Assembly (NCBI RefSeq): GCF_018320785.1 | Contig: NC_054866.1 | Location: 36,185,000-36,248,999 of the forward strand | DNA length: 64,000 bases | Source of the DNA: Cheilinus undulatus | Lineage: Eukaryota; Chordata; Actinopteri; Labriformes; Labridae | Direction: 5' to 3' | Shown: piece after piece, positions 12,440-23,372 of the stretch | Numbering within the stretch: the first letter of the stretch is position 1 | Layout: each line of letters begins with the position of its first letter | Notes under the pieces: model-generated | Databases searched by the model: none | What the model was told of the DNA's origin: nothing | The model's input: only the letters and a program-made list of their open reading frames with translations | Program-made: the position numbers and the translations under genes

Positions 12440-12661
12440 TTGACATTACATACTGCACATTCAAATGCATGATTGTTATGTTGTTTTTACAGCTGACAAA
12501 TTGAATGAGTGGCTATAGGGTTTTAATATTTAGTAACACAAAAGTACTCTAACGTGTCAGTTTTAGAAGTAGGTAATGCAGTAACGTAACAAATTACTTT
12601 TATCAGTATGTAATGCAGTAATCTAACGAGTTAGTTGCAAAAGTAAGGCTACCCAACACTG
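12440..12661. mobile_element. hAT-like element end
   Basis: The stretch ends in TAGCCTACCC-type sequence with CCCAACACTG at 12652-12661. That is the reverse complement of the CAGTGTTGGG terminus common among fish hAT elements. It includes the usual AGTAATGCAGTAACGTAAC run. No matching opposite end was recognised, so it is likely truncated. Confidence 0.5.
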
Positions 12662-15539
12662 TTTATTAGCATACCATGGAATGATGTTCACACCATGGGT
12701 TCTTTACCCAAGTTCCAGGCCCCCAAGGAGGCCTTAAAGGTTTCAGGTTGGAAGAGTTACATGCTCTGATGTTTTCAAGAATTTTTTCATGTGTGTTCTT
12801 AAGCTCAGAGAATCTCAGACACAACAAGGGGGCTTAAAGTGCACCTTAATGTGGCATGACAGCAAATGTGCTTTTAATTTCAGTAAAATCTACAACTACT
12901 GAAGCCTACTGTGTTTTCCAGTTTTATCCATCCTTGCTTTATCTCCATATGGCTTGCTGTAGATTTGTCAGTGCGGGTAACCATATGGATGGCAGACTTG
13001 TTGGAACCAGCTCTGAACAGCACAACAGCAGAGGCAGTAGCTAAAGAAACCTTACACTGTCAAAACAAAGTATGGCTTACAGATTCCAGCTATGCAAGCA
13101 GAAGCCAATCCCAAAGCTTGACATCAGAAATGTTTACACATAAACATTCATACCTAAAGACAAAGACAGTCACAAACAAACCAGAGGCTAGGACCACCAC
13201 AGAGGCTTTTTTACTCTCTCTTTCAAATGTCGCTCTACCTGTCACAATGACGAGATGATCAACCGTCCAGTGTTTGTAAAGGTCAGGAGTCACAGTTCAG
13301 CCTTATCCTGCCCTCACATCATGCAGGCTTTTCAGACCACAGCTGTTACTGCTCTGTGTAAGCTTGATATTTGCCCTAAATCACCGGGGTTTCTTTTTTT
13401 CCTTATAGGAATCTCCAAAGGCTATGTAGAGACCAGCAATTTTCTCTTAAAGCAAGACTGCTCAAGGCAAAACCCCACGTGCAGGGAGGAAATTAAATCT
13501 TTCTGCCTCCATTCTCCAGCTCCACTGGGGGGAAAAACATGCATGACGGTAGCTATGTTCGAAAAGTCATGAGATGTGGGATTTGGCAGGAGGTGAAAGT
13601 GATGAGTGGTGACTTAAAGGTCAAAGGGTGGCGAGGGAGGTGAGAAACGGGGTGCACCTACAGAGAGGGGAAAGCATGTGTGTTTAAGGGAGGGGGTTTT
13701 GAAGAGACTCAGAGGGGTTTAAATGGAAAGTCTGTCAAGTCTTGTGTTACTCTCTTCTTATTTCCTCCCTTCATTCCTTTCTTCCTGTCTGTCTGAGAGG
13801 GAGCTGACAAGGATTATTGTGTGCTGGAACAGAGTGCAGCTTTGCCTTTGTCTGCAAATGTGTCAATTATTCATGTAATCCAGCACATCAGTACATATGG
13901 TAAGTGTACACTTTTCCTAGAGAGCGCTGATTTTAGAGGTTGATAGCCAAACATAACGGGACATACCCGATTATAAAAGCAGATTGATTGTTTCACAAAC
14001 TTATGTCAGATCTGTCGAGAAACCCTAGATGTTAAAAGAAGGAGCAAAGAAGAAAAACAGAGAGCTGGCCACGGAAATTCAAAGACTGACTAATGTTAAA
14101 CTGAAAAGCAGAAAATGGAGGCCTTGGAGGAGAATGTATGCACAGTGCAGTCATTATGATACCAGATTTAATGGAATAATACCACTTCATCTTAATATGG
14201 ATATGAGGATTTCAAATAAAGAGACATTACATACTGTACGAGATTAAATGTGGGTAGAGCTTTACCCTTGACTGCAAGAACAACTCAAACTGATAAGCAT
14301 TCATTAAGGAAGTGAATGCTGCTGACTGGACCAATCACGCCTCAGACACAGGAAGTTGCAGCATTGCCATGCTAAGTGTTGGCACATAACAGAAAGAGGG
14401 GCAAAAGGGCATCTGAATCTGGAAATGATCTGGAGAAGTGAATGTCAACACATTTAGAACATCAGTCCTCAATTCCTTAAATCTTTAAAAAGAAAGTGTT
14501 GTGAAAACCTCTAAATTTAACAATATATGGATGATACATTCAGTGTTATGCAAGATAAGACAAAGAGCTAGTTTAAAGTTTATTTAATGAACAGCATTCA
14601 CTTTTCTAAATTTAATCCAACAGCCCAACCATCAGCATGTTTACATTCATTTAGTCTCTTTTTCTTGTTAATAGCACACTTTTTAAATAGATTCTCCTGA
14701 ACTGCAGTCCTCACTCATTGGCCAATATTTACCAACACGGGACAATTATTAAAGTAGATGTCATTCCAAAGCTGTAACTGATGTGACTGACCACACAGAT
14801 TTTTTTTTACAATGGAGTGGACAAAAACTTTATAAAAATGTGGGATATTTTTCCCATTTGAATATTTAGCCCCCTGATTTATTCATAAATCTGGCTTCAG
14901 CAGTACTGGCAACTGCCCTGTGTGAGCTGCAAGCTGAACTGTTGCCTCCAATTTCCACATACAGTGACTGTGCCACGATCCGCCAGCTAATGGTGCTGCA
15001 GAGCAAATCGCTCCCTCTCTAGTCTATCAGAGCATTTCCTCAGCCAGCGCACCAGATCGGCAGTGGCGTGTGCCTGGAGCGCCTCTTTACTCTGCTTCGT
15101 TCAAGATATGCTGCCAAACCACGTCAATACCCGTCAATCAGAAAGCTCCAAAAAAGGAAGTCACAAGCGTAGAATATCTGGTTCTTTCAAAATACAACAC
15201 AGTGCTCCCAGTCGCAAATCATCCCTATATCAACATCACGTCTCATCCTGCAGTGAGAGCAAAGGGTCACCGAGAGGTCAGTGGATCACAGAGCTACAAC
15301 AGCGCCATTGAAAAGTTAAATTTTGAGGATATTTAACCCAAGAATTTTACACAAAACCACAGATCCTTTAAGCAAACATTAACCTTTTAACTTCCTAATG
15401 GCGGAAGCAGTAGTATCGTGGACTTATACCGGAAAGGATGATAAATTAAGCCCAAAAGGTAAAATAGTCACTCACCTCATGCTCACCTTTCGTTGGACCA
15501 AACCCGCGGCGCTTTGGTGTGCAGCACAGTCGTCCTATG
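12662..15539. other. no gene recognised
   Basis: Mixed unique-looking sequence. Open frames at 12911-13258, 13255-13572, 14029-14247 and 15063-15336 show no recognisable domain or convincing splice context. A short purine-rich stretch lies at 13590-13740. A good minus-strand splice-donor-like sequence (GGTGAGTGAC) is found near 15470-15480 but without a supported exon. Confidence 0.45.
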
Positions 15540-15559
15540 TGGAAATTGCGGGTTAGCTA

Positions 15560-16870
15560 TTAAAGATAGGTACAGTATAATACAATACAATACGGTATGG
15601 TACATTACGTTACGATAATGTAATGTTACGTTACATCACGTTACTTTACAGTAATATATGATACAATATGATACGATAAGATATGGTACGGTATAGTAGG
15701 ATATGATATCATGTGGTGTGGAATGATACGACATAATACGGTACAATACCATATGTACCATACCATAAGATAAAAATGGTTCATTACGATATGATATAAT
15801 ATGATACAGTACGGTATGGTGTTGTAAGATACAATATGTTACAGAATGGTACATAAAACAATACTAAACCATACAATACAGAGTGATACGATACCGTATG
15901 CTGTGGTAAATTACAATATGGAATGGTAGGGTATGATACAAAACAATACTATAAAATAGGAGTACAGTGCAATATGATATGATATGGTATTGTATGGTAG
16001 CATATATAGTAACAGTGAAGTAGTACAATACCATTTGGTATGGTACGATATGATATAATACAGTATAATACCATATAATATGGTACAGTAAGATACAGTC
16101 CTCACAATACAATATATATATAGTTAAGTATGATCCAGTACAGGGGTGCCCAAATTCTTTTCAGTGAAGGGCCAAAAATGAAGCGAGGTGGAGGGTCGCG
16201 GGCCAAAAATAAACATTCATGTTGCAGTGCATGAAATTAAATATGCCTATAGCATAATTGTGCAAAATAATAACTCATACAAAGTAATTTTGAAAATGAT
16301 TAACACTATTCTTTATTGTGTTTAACAGCATGAAATAACTCAACAGCGCCACCCTACCCCCAATGTACCACAATGTTAATTTGTGGTCAGGAGAGGAAGT
16401 GCAACAATAACTAAATATTGAAAGAAATCTTTAGACTGCTGGCGGTGGGAAATTAATAATAATTGGAAAAAAAAAATTCGAACAAGGGAAGCGGGCCAAA
16501 AATAATAGCTCGTGGGCCAAATTTGGCCTGCAGGCCCCAAATTGGACAGCCCTGATCCAGTATGATGCAATGCCATATAGTACAATATGCTAGGATATGG
16601 TAAAGTATGATACGATAAGATACGATACGGTATGAAACAACACAGTATGGTGCAATATGGTACAGTGCAATACGATACAAAAGATATGAAATGTTATGAG
16701 TCGATATGATACGCTACGGTATCATACAGTGCATTATGATGCGATACAATATGATATACTGCAATACGATAGGATACAAAAGATATATGATACGATAGGA
16801 TATGGTATGATACAATATGGTACAGTGGAATATGACAGGATACAAAAGATACGGTACGGTATGGTTTGAT
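15560..16870. repeat. degenerate pentanucleotide tract
   Basis: Long run of variants of a five-base unit such as GATAC, GATAT, GGTAC and AATAT, interrupted by the hAT-like element at 16141-16554. The tract makes long minus-strand frames rich in YHI/VSY repeats, which are artefacts of the repeat. It looks like an old, mutated microsatellite. Confidence 0.8.
16141..16554. mobile_element. non-autonomous hAT-like element with 8-bp TSD
   Basis: A 414-bp element beginning CAGGGGTGCCCAAATT and ending in AATTGGACAGCCCTG (imperfect inverted repeats). It is flanked on both sides by the identical 8-mer ATCCAGTA (16133-16140 and 16555-16562). CAGGG termini with an 8-bp duplication are the hAT signature. 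It has no transposase gene. It sits inside the pentanucleotide tract, so it is younger than that tract. Confidence 0.85.
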
Positions 16871-18560
16871 ATATTTTATTGCCCCTTTGGGGAAAACTTG
16901 CTTTGGCCTAAACAAGTGCTGAATGCATTTGCTTGCCTCAAGGGTAGTATTACTGAATAATAAGCAATGTAAGCAAACAATAATCCACATGTTAACCAAA
17001 CAAGCACATAACAGCAATAAACAAAAACACAGTATATTGTGCATCACTTGTTTGTAATATGTTTATTGTTTCATTCATTGATTAACATGCACAGTGAAGT
17101 TAAACTTGATCTGCTGACCTTGCTAACATGTTAGCAAGCAGCTAACTGATTGTTGTCAAATGGTGAACACGTGGACAAACCTTACTACTCGATACATTTC
17201 ATACATTCTCTATACTTTTTGTACAAATGAGGAAAAACTGAATACCTGACTCTAATGGTGTTAAGTAAAGGCAGACTGTAATGCTGCTTCTGCTATGCTG
17301 AGCATTGATGCTTATCAACTTCCGGCTCAAAGAGTTATGTGAAGACTGTGGAGCGTATGCAGAATGCCTGGTCCAGTTTGGTTCCTTGTCTGCAGAGTGA
17401 TCTCATGAGAAAGTCTTGTTTGTAAAAGATAATTTGCAATAACTTGATTGAATTGTGCTGCCTTTTTAAGTAGTCACACATACTTTATGTCATCATTTCT
17501 TGCTGTTAAAGTCAGACATTAGATTCAGTACATGTGAGTCCAACAGCCGACTGACCTAAACTTTGCCAGGACTGAAGTTTGGATAAGGTCAGACCTTTTA
17601 AAAATACTTTTAAGTGGTATTGTGTATTTAAAACTCTTATTAGGGGTGCCAGTAGCCAAGTTTATGTCTGTGCATTCCATGTACTGAGGCTGTTGTCCTC
17701 AAATCAGCAACCTGAGTTTGAATCTGGCCTGTTTCTTCTTTTCAACATGCCATTCCCCATTCTCTCATTCCCCAGTTTCAAACTCTGTCCACTCTTCTAT
17801 CCGTATAAATGCATAAAAGTCCAAAACAATTAAAACAAAAACAAGAAAAATCAGAGTAACCCTTATTTACAGAGGTCTGAAATGCATTATAAAGGCCACA
17901 ATCCATTCAACAATCTAGACTCTTGAAAACTTCAGACAGGATAGCGTCTGCTCTGAATTACAACAGACAAAGATTTGGGGAAGTTTCTTCATGCTGTGTC
18001 TAGAGGGAGGGAGGCTGGAGAGAGAAAAATGTCAAATTTCACAAGAGGGACACAGTCTTGGTAGAAAACACTACAACAAACAGAACCTTGGAATAGAACT
18101 GAATGGAATTGTCAGCAGTAGGGAGGTTTTATAGCAATGAATCATCCTCTAAGAGCTTTTTCATATATTTTCCACCTTGGAGCAGCAGGTTTTACAACCA
18201 GATGCTTCCAGGTTGCTGGTTCTTTTTAAGAGAATTGCATTGTATTGTATCACAGAGCTTCCTAAAACTATGGGGACACATTCAATTTTAAACCTGTCAT
18301 CATGCAAGAATTTTTTAAAATGATGAATGCTTTACCTCTGTTCTTAACTTTCATTTTTTCTTCCTTTTTGCAGTGCATGCTGGGATATTTTGCAGTTCAC
18401 CCAACTTACAGAGGAACTAGCTGAAGAAAAAAAAATAAGAAAAGCAAGAAAAAAATGAGAACTGAGAAGAGAAAACGGAAATGAATGATGACATGCCACA
18501 ACAGAACAGGCTTGAATTAATCAAACAAGTGATATTGTGGCATTCAAGAGGTTCCTACAT
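16871..18560. other. no gene recognised apart from one SINE
   Basis: AT-rich sequence. Apart from the SINE at 17640-17850 I see only short open frames without domains. Confidence 0.4.
17640..17850 (+). mobile_element. tRNA-derived SINE copy
   Basis: Contains a B-box-like GAGTTTGAATCTGG, followed by a body with CCCCAGTTTCAAACTCTGTCCACT and a tail TAAATGCATAAAAGTCC running into A-rich sequence. The same body is present in the SINE at 27632-27790. Such elements are transcribed by RNA polymerase III and copied by LINE machinery. This copy is diverged. Confidence 0.55.
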
Positions 18561-18569
18561 ACTGTATGT

Positions 18570-19316
18570 AGAGTGCTGTGTACATTTGGCTCCTTCCTTA
18601 TTTATGATGCCCTTTTGGCCCAGTATCTTTCTGATTGTTGAACCATGAACACTGACCTTAACTAAGTCAACTGAGGTCTTCAGGTCTTTGTATGTTGCTC
18701 TAGATTCTTTTGTGACCTCCTGGATGAGTTGTCAGTGTGCTTTTGGACTAAATTTGGTAGGCCAGCAGCTCCTGGAAAGGCTCACCACTGTTTAAAGTTT
18801 TCTCCATTTGTGGATAACAGCTCTCACTGGGGTTCACTGGAGTTCCAAATCCTCAGAAATGGTTTTGTGACCCTTTCCAGACTGATACATGTCAATGACT
18901 TTGTTTCTCATCTGTTTTTAAATTTCTTTAGATTGCGGCATATGTTGCTTTTTTAGATGTTTTAACCCTCTTCACTTTGTCGACAGGTTCTATTTAAGTG
19001 ATTTCTTGGTTCAGCAGGTCTGGCGGTAATAAAGCCTGGGTGAGGCTGGAGAAATTGTACTCAGCTTTCCAAAACAAATGATGATTAAACAAGGGGGATC
19101 AACTACTTTTTCACACAGGGCCAGGTAAGTTTGTTTAGCTTTTCCCTTAATAAATGAAATTTTCATAGAAAAATTCTATCTGGTAATTTTGTATTTACTC
19201 TGTTTATCCTTGTCCAATATTTAAATTTCTTTGATGATCTGAAACATTTACCTTAGATAAATATACAATAAAAGAGAAAGAAATCAGGAAATGTACGCAT
19301 ACTTTTTCACAGTACT
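18570..19316 (-). mobile_element. Tc1/mariner 5' part with transposase N-terminus (broken)
   Basis: On the minus strand, about 18950-18720 translates into the N-terminal helix-turn-helix of a Tc1 transposase: a start like MRNKVIDMYQSGKG, then VRAVIHKWRKL, and a GRPTKF-like hook. Stops and frame changes interrupt it. The + strand end ACTTTTTCACAGTACT (about 19300-19316) fits the outer terminal repeat of this family. The catalytic DDE part and the other terminus are missing. Confidence 0.65.
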
Positions 19317-19761
19317 TGTTGCAATGCCATGATTTTGTGTTTTCTTGGTTAATATAAAACACTCATGAGAAACTTCTGCTTTATGTCCATTTTGGCAACC
19401 CGTAGTCAGAGTGGTGCCTCTCTTATCTTTTTGCAGGTTTTGTTCCCTGTATGTGTGAGTCGGTCAAAAATCAACAACTGGTGTTTGACACCTAAAACTC
19501 CTTTTGTTTTCTTTAATCGGTGAAATATAATGCTCAGTGAGAATGTTTGTCACATAAAAAAGTTTAACTGTATAACTTGCCTTTAAAGGGTGTAATCCAC
19601 AACATAAAATAGAAAGATTAGTTAGTGTTGTATTTCACATGATATTGAGGAGTCATACAATCAAACAATACCCAGCATCTTGTTGATGTTTCAGTCAGGA
19701 GACACTTGAATATGACCGAATACATTTTTTCCACTAAGTTTGGAAATGAATGTGAAATGTA

Positions 19762-20255
19762 CAGTTCTTAACAAATTTATTAGACCACCCTAACCCTAAT
19801 CAAAGTAAGGTTTATGCCATAGCTGCCCTAAATTAACAGCATTGGTCGTTACCAAAATCATTTTCTATGTTTCTGCGATGGTTAATACACCAATATGTAG
19901 AAGCTCTTTAACCTAAATGATATTTTTAATGCTAAAATATAATTATTATTGTTATCCATGAATTTTCAAATTTACTGATTTACAAAAAGCCTGAAAAATA
20001 GTGAAGCACATTATTATTTCTTGATTAATATGTCAAATTATAGTTATTAACTTGCATTCCTGATCAGAAAAATGAGTTTTAGTGGTTGAATGTTATGATT
20101 GATTAATTTCTGACTTCTCAGAGAAGCCCAGTGAGCCGGCTCAAATTTGGGTGAATTCAGTTTGAAATTCCTCATTCCTGTTCAAAGCACTTCATGATGC
20201 TGGATGATCTCTGAGACAAATATGACAGGTGGTCTAATACATTTGTTAAGCACTG
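19762..20255. mobile_element. Tc1-type MITE, copy 1
   Basis: A 494-bp element with inverted ends, CAGTTCTTAACAAATTTATT on the left and the reverse complement of AATACATTTGTTAAGCACTG on the right. It is flanked by TA on both sides (19760-19761 and 20256-20257). A second copy is at 58546-59079. It lacks about 48 internal bases that the second copy keeps. It is non-coding. Confidence 0.8.
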
Positions 20256-20257
20256 TA

Positions 20258-21610
20258 CATTGTCTTGAAACTCACATCCCATTGCGATGTCTCTATGTAC
20301 TGTAAAACTGAAGTTCAAAATAGAATTTTTGAAACTGATTAAGTCAACATTTTTAAGAAGTGAAATAGTTCTTGAGAAATCATTTATGCTGGGTTACCAT
20401 TACTTTTTTAAGTTAAACTACTCTGTGGAAACTGTCCTCTACTTAAAAACCATCATGTTCAGTATACCATCCATTCTATATTACAGTTACTCCTGACAGG
20501 TGGGACATCTGTAACTGAGTGGTTAACTTCACTCAGGGTGCAAAAGTTCCAAATGCCTAAAGGCATTCTGAGTAAACTCAGCAGACTGTCAAACATTTTG
20601 AGTGCAAATACAAAACAATACGTAGAATGATTGAGTACTGTTTACTTAAAACTAAAAATGTGCTCTGTATAGTCAGAAAATAATAGAGCTGAAAAAGCTA
20701 CTGTGGATTTTGGATATACACAACTCATTTTTTTAACAGCCTCCATCTTTTCAGTGTTACAGTGCGGAAAGAGAAGTGAGGCCATGAGTAGTATATAATA
20801 CTGACCCTCACCACCATCTTCCCCACACCGATGGAGTCTAACCATGATTGGTGGTGGTACAGAGAGAATGCAGGAGTTAATGAGGCATGGACTTCTGAAG
20901 AACTTGGCTTTAACATCAACAGAATGGAGGAGAAATGCCGAAATAAAGGAGCAGAGAGAACAGATACAAATTTGGCTGCACCTGTGTAATTGTCATAACC
21001 TTAAGCGGGCATCTGCAGAGTAGGTGTCAGACAAAGTCTGTTACAAGATGCTGCCAAAATAGACTTAAAGGGATATTTCAGTATTTTTGAAGTTAGATTG
21101 TATGAGGTACTTGGCAGTGGAAAACTTCTACTTTTATTGCACATTGTACAAAGAAATTTGCTACGCTACTCTTAAAGACAAGGAGAATAAAAGGGTGATA
21201 AATGAAACGCCAAAAGTTCTAAAAGTCTAGCACTTTGAATGCAATCTACTGTGTAATGCTAATAAAAATAAAGCAGGGTTTAAATAAAAAATGGAGAAAT
21301 TGCATGTGGTTTTTGAGTCATGTAGCACCAGCCATATTACACAAGATGGTAGACTTCATTGCACCTTTAAAATAACCATTTTGTATTGTAAAAGAGATGT
21401 ACTGTGAAAAAAAAATAGTAAAACAATAACAATGATTAAAAAAACACATACATGTTATGAACATATGTGACTCCTGTAGAGATCGATGTTCTTGGGGGAT
21501 TGGTGGTTGTAATTATGGCACTGCTCCTTGAGAGTTCAGTTCCGTAATGGCTCTGGGGTAGAAACTGTTCATAAACCTTGATGTGTGAGTTTTTAATGTC
21601 CTAAAATGTT
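20258..21610. other. no gene recognised
   Basis: AT-rich sequence with short frames only. No domains, RNA genes or clear repeats were recognised. Confidence 0.4.
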
Positions 21611-21618
21611 GTCTAGAT

Positions 21619-22107
21619 CAGTGATTCTCAACTGGTCTTGCCTCAGGACCCGTCACCACCTCCTGAATGAGCAATTTTGACCCAAATTTCTGAAAATTTT
21701 CAGCAAAACTAATTTATTTAACAATGAATACTGAAGTTTATATTCTATTTGGAACAAAATATGACAGAAGAAAGAGGCAGGACAAGCACCTCATAATTAA
21801 AACCTTTATGCATGTATTGTATCTTAATACATTTACCAAGATTCAGTGTCAATTTTGTTTTCTAGAGTTTTTGAGAAAGTAAGACAATCAGTTTTGTTTC
21901 CTCAGAAAAAGAGTTCAACAGGTTAAGAGCTCAAGAAAATGACTAAAATGACAATAGAAAAACAGCGTAAAATAAAATTTACAAAAGTATTTTGGCTTTG
22001 GCCCTGCATACACCATGGACCTTAAGCTACAGTTTTGCACAAACACCTTCATGAGCCATTGAGAACAGCTCCAATACCAACTTTTGGACACCAGTTGAGA
22101 ACCACTG
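21619..22107. mobile_element. non-autonomous hAT-like element
   Basis: A 489-bp element with inverted ends CAGTGATTCTCAACTGG and the reverse complement of CCAGTTGAGAACCACTG. It is flanked by GTCTAGAT and GTCTAAAT (21611-21618, 22108-22115), an 8-bp target duplication with one mismatch. No coding region is present. Confidence 0.8.
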
Positions 22108-22229
22108 GTCTAAATGGCAGAATAGTGAAAAGATGGTTGGATGGGAAGGTGACATCTTTGAGAAAGCAGCTGGCTTTGTGGAGAGGAGACGGCGTGTTTT
22201 AAAGATCTCCTCCAGCGAGGGCAGGGGGG

Positions 22230-22362
22230 AGTTTGATTGTTTTTTTGTTTTTTTTTGGGTTTTTTTTGTTTTTTTGTTTTTTTGTTTTTTTTGGTGCAGT
22301 GTTGATGATATTAGTAGTGGCATTAGCCTCCATTGATGTCAGGATGCCCCCCCCCCCCTTAA
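22230..22362. repeat. T/G-rich and poly-C low-complexity run
   Basis: A T-rich tract with scattered G (22236-22291) is followed by a short C run near 22349-22358. It creates spurious open frames on both strands. Confidence 0.7.
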
Positions 22363-23033
22363 GGAAAGCCAGCTAAGGGCACCAGCAAGGAAGCTAGGCT
22401 TTAGCACCCCAGATGGTACAGTTACTGCTCAATTTCACTTTCATTTTTTATGTAAAAATTGGCCTAAAATCAATGTTGGCTCAAATGTATAGTATATTAA
22501 AAACATTTGAAGCATTTAACTTTTCTCCAAGACAGTTACTTTTTCACTATTTTTCAGTGCAACTTTGAGATTCGTATTCTTCCGATTCAGTGTATTATCA
22601 CCTTATCATGCAAGAAGCATAAGAAAAGGCATAACAGGGAATCACAGTAAGTGAAACTTTAACACTAACAAAGTTAGTCTTTTACTGAAGAAAACAGTTC
22701 TTCTGATAAAACACAATGAGACTCATTAGTAAGGATGCTTGTGACAATATCTGAGGAAATAATGACTTTTAAACGTCAGGACATTGTGTTTCTTGTCTTC
22801 TACCATGCTTTTTCTCTGTTTTTAAAATATCTTATCCCTTAACTTTGGATTTATTTGTTGCTAATCAGTTGCACTCAGTGGACAATTACTGTACTGATCT
22901 AAACTTTCTGTTTTTGAAGAAGCACATCCTAGCATGTAGACTGCAGCCTTCGCTTACCCGCGACAGGAAAAAGAAAGGAGAAGAAAAAAATCAAGTCTTC
23001 CTGTTTTTTGGGTATCACTGGGGTACACACATA

Positions 23034-23041
23034 TAAATACA
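23034..23041 (+). promoter_or_regulatory. candidate TATA box of gene A
   Basis: TATAAATA lies about 30 bases upstream of a purine-rich stretch suited to a transcription start near 23065, and about 135 bases upstream of a good splice donor. The spacing is inferred; no transcript data are available. Confidence 0.4.
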
Positions 23042-23064
23042 CATTGACTGCTTGCAACACTTGA

Positions 23065-23175
23065 AGAGAGGAGACTAGACACATGGATCACTTTTACACA
23101 ACATAAAGAAGAGAGACAGAGCTAAAAACTCATCAAGAACACCTCTAGGACCTTAGTTATCACAGTAAATACCAG
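23065..23175 (+). other. candidate 5' UTR exon of gene A, with a short uORF
   Basis: Sequence between the TATA box and the donor CAG|GTCAGT (donor at 23176). It would splice to the acceptor TTTGTTTTACAG ending at 23362, ten bases before the receptor ATG. It contains a 7-codon upstream reading frame at 23083-23106. Human P2RY12 also has untranslated 5' exons, which supports the model. It is inferred from splice signals only. Confidence 0.4.
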
Positions 23176-23372
23176 GTCAGTTGAACCTTGAAATGTAATC
23201 ATTTTATAATATAGATGTGGATATGACTATTTACAGAGTGTGTTTTAAGATTTCTGGAAGATTTCTGCAGATTTGAAAAATTATAATTTGCATTAGCAAG
23301 ATAACTGGTTAAAAATGTGACCAAAATATACCATTTAAACTGTTTTATGATTTGTTTTACAGGGAAACAAAC

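Noticed and set aside
15636-17047. Minus-strand frames rich in YHI/VSY
   Set aside because: Produced by the degenerate pentanucleotide tract; no protein family resemblance.
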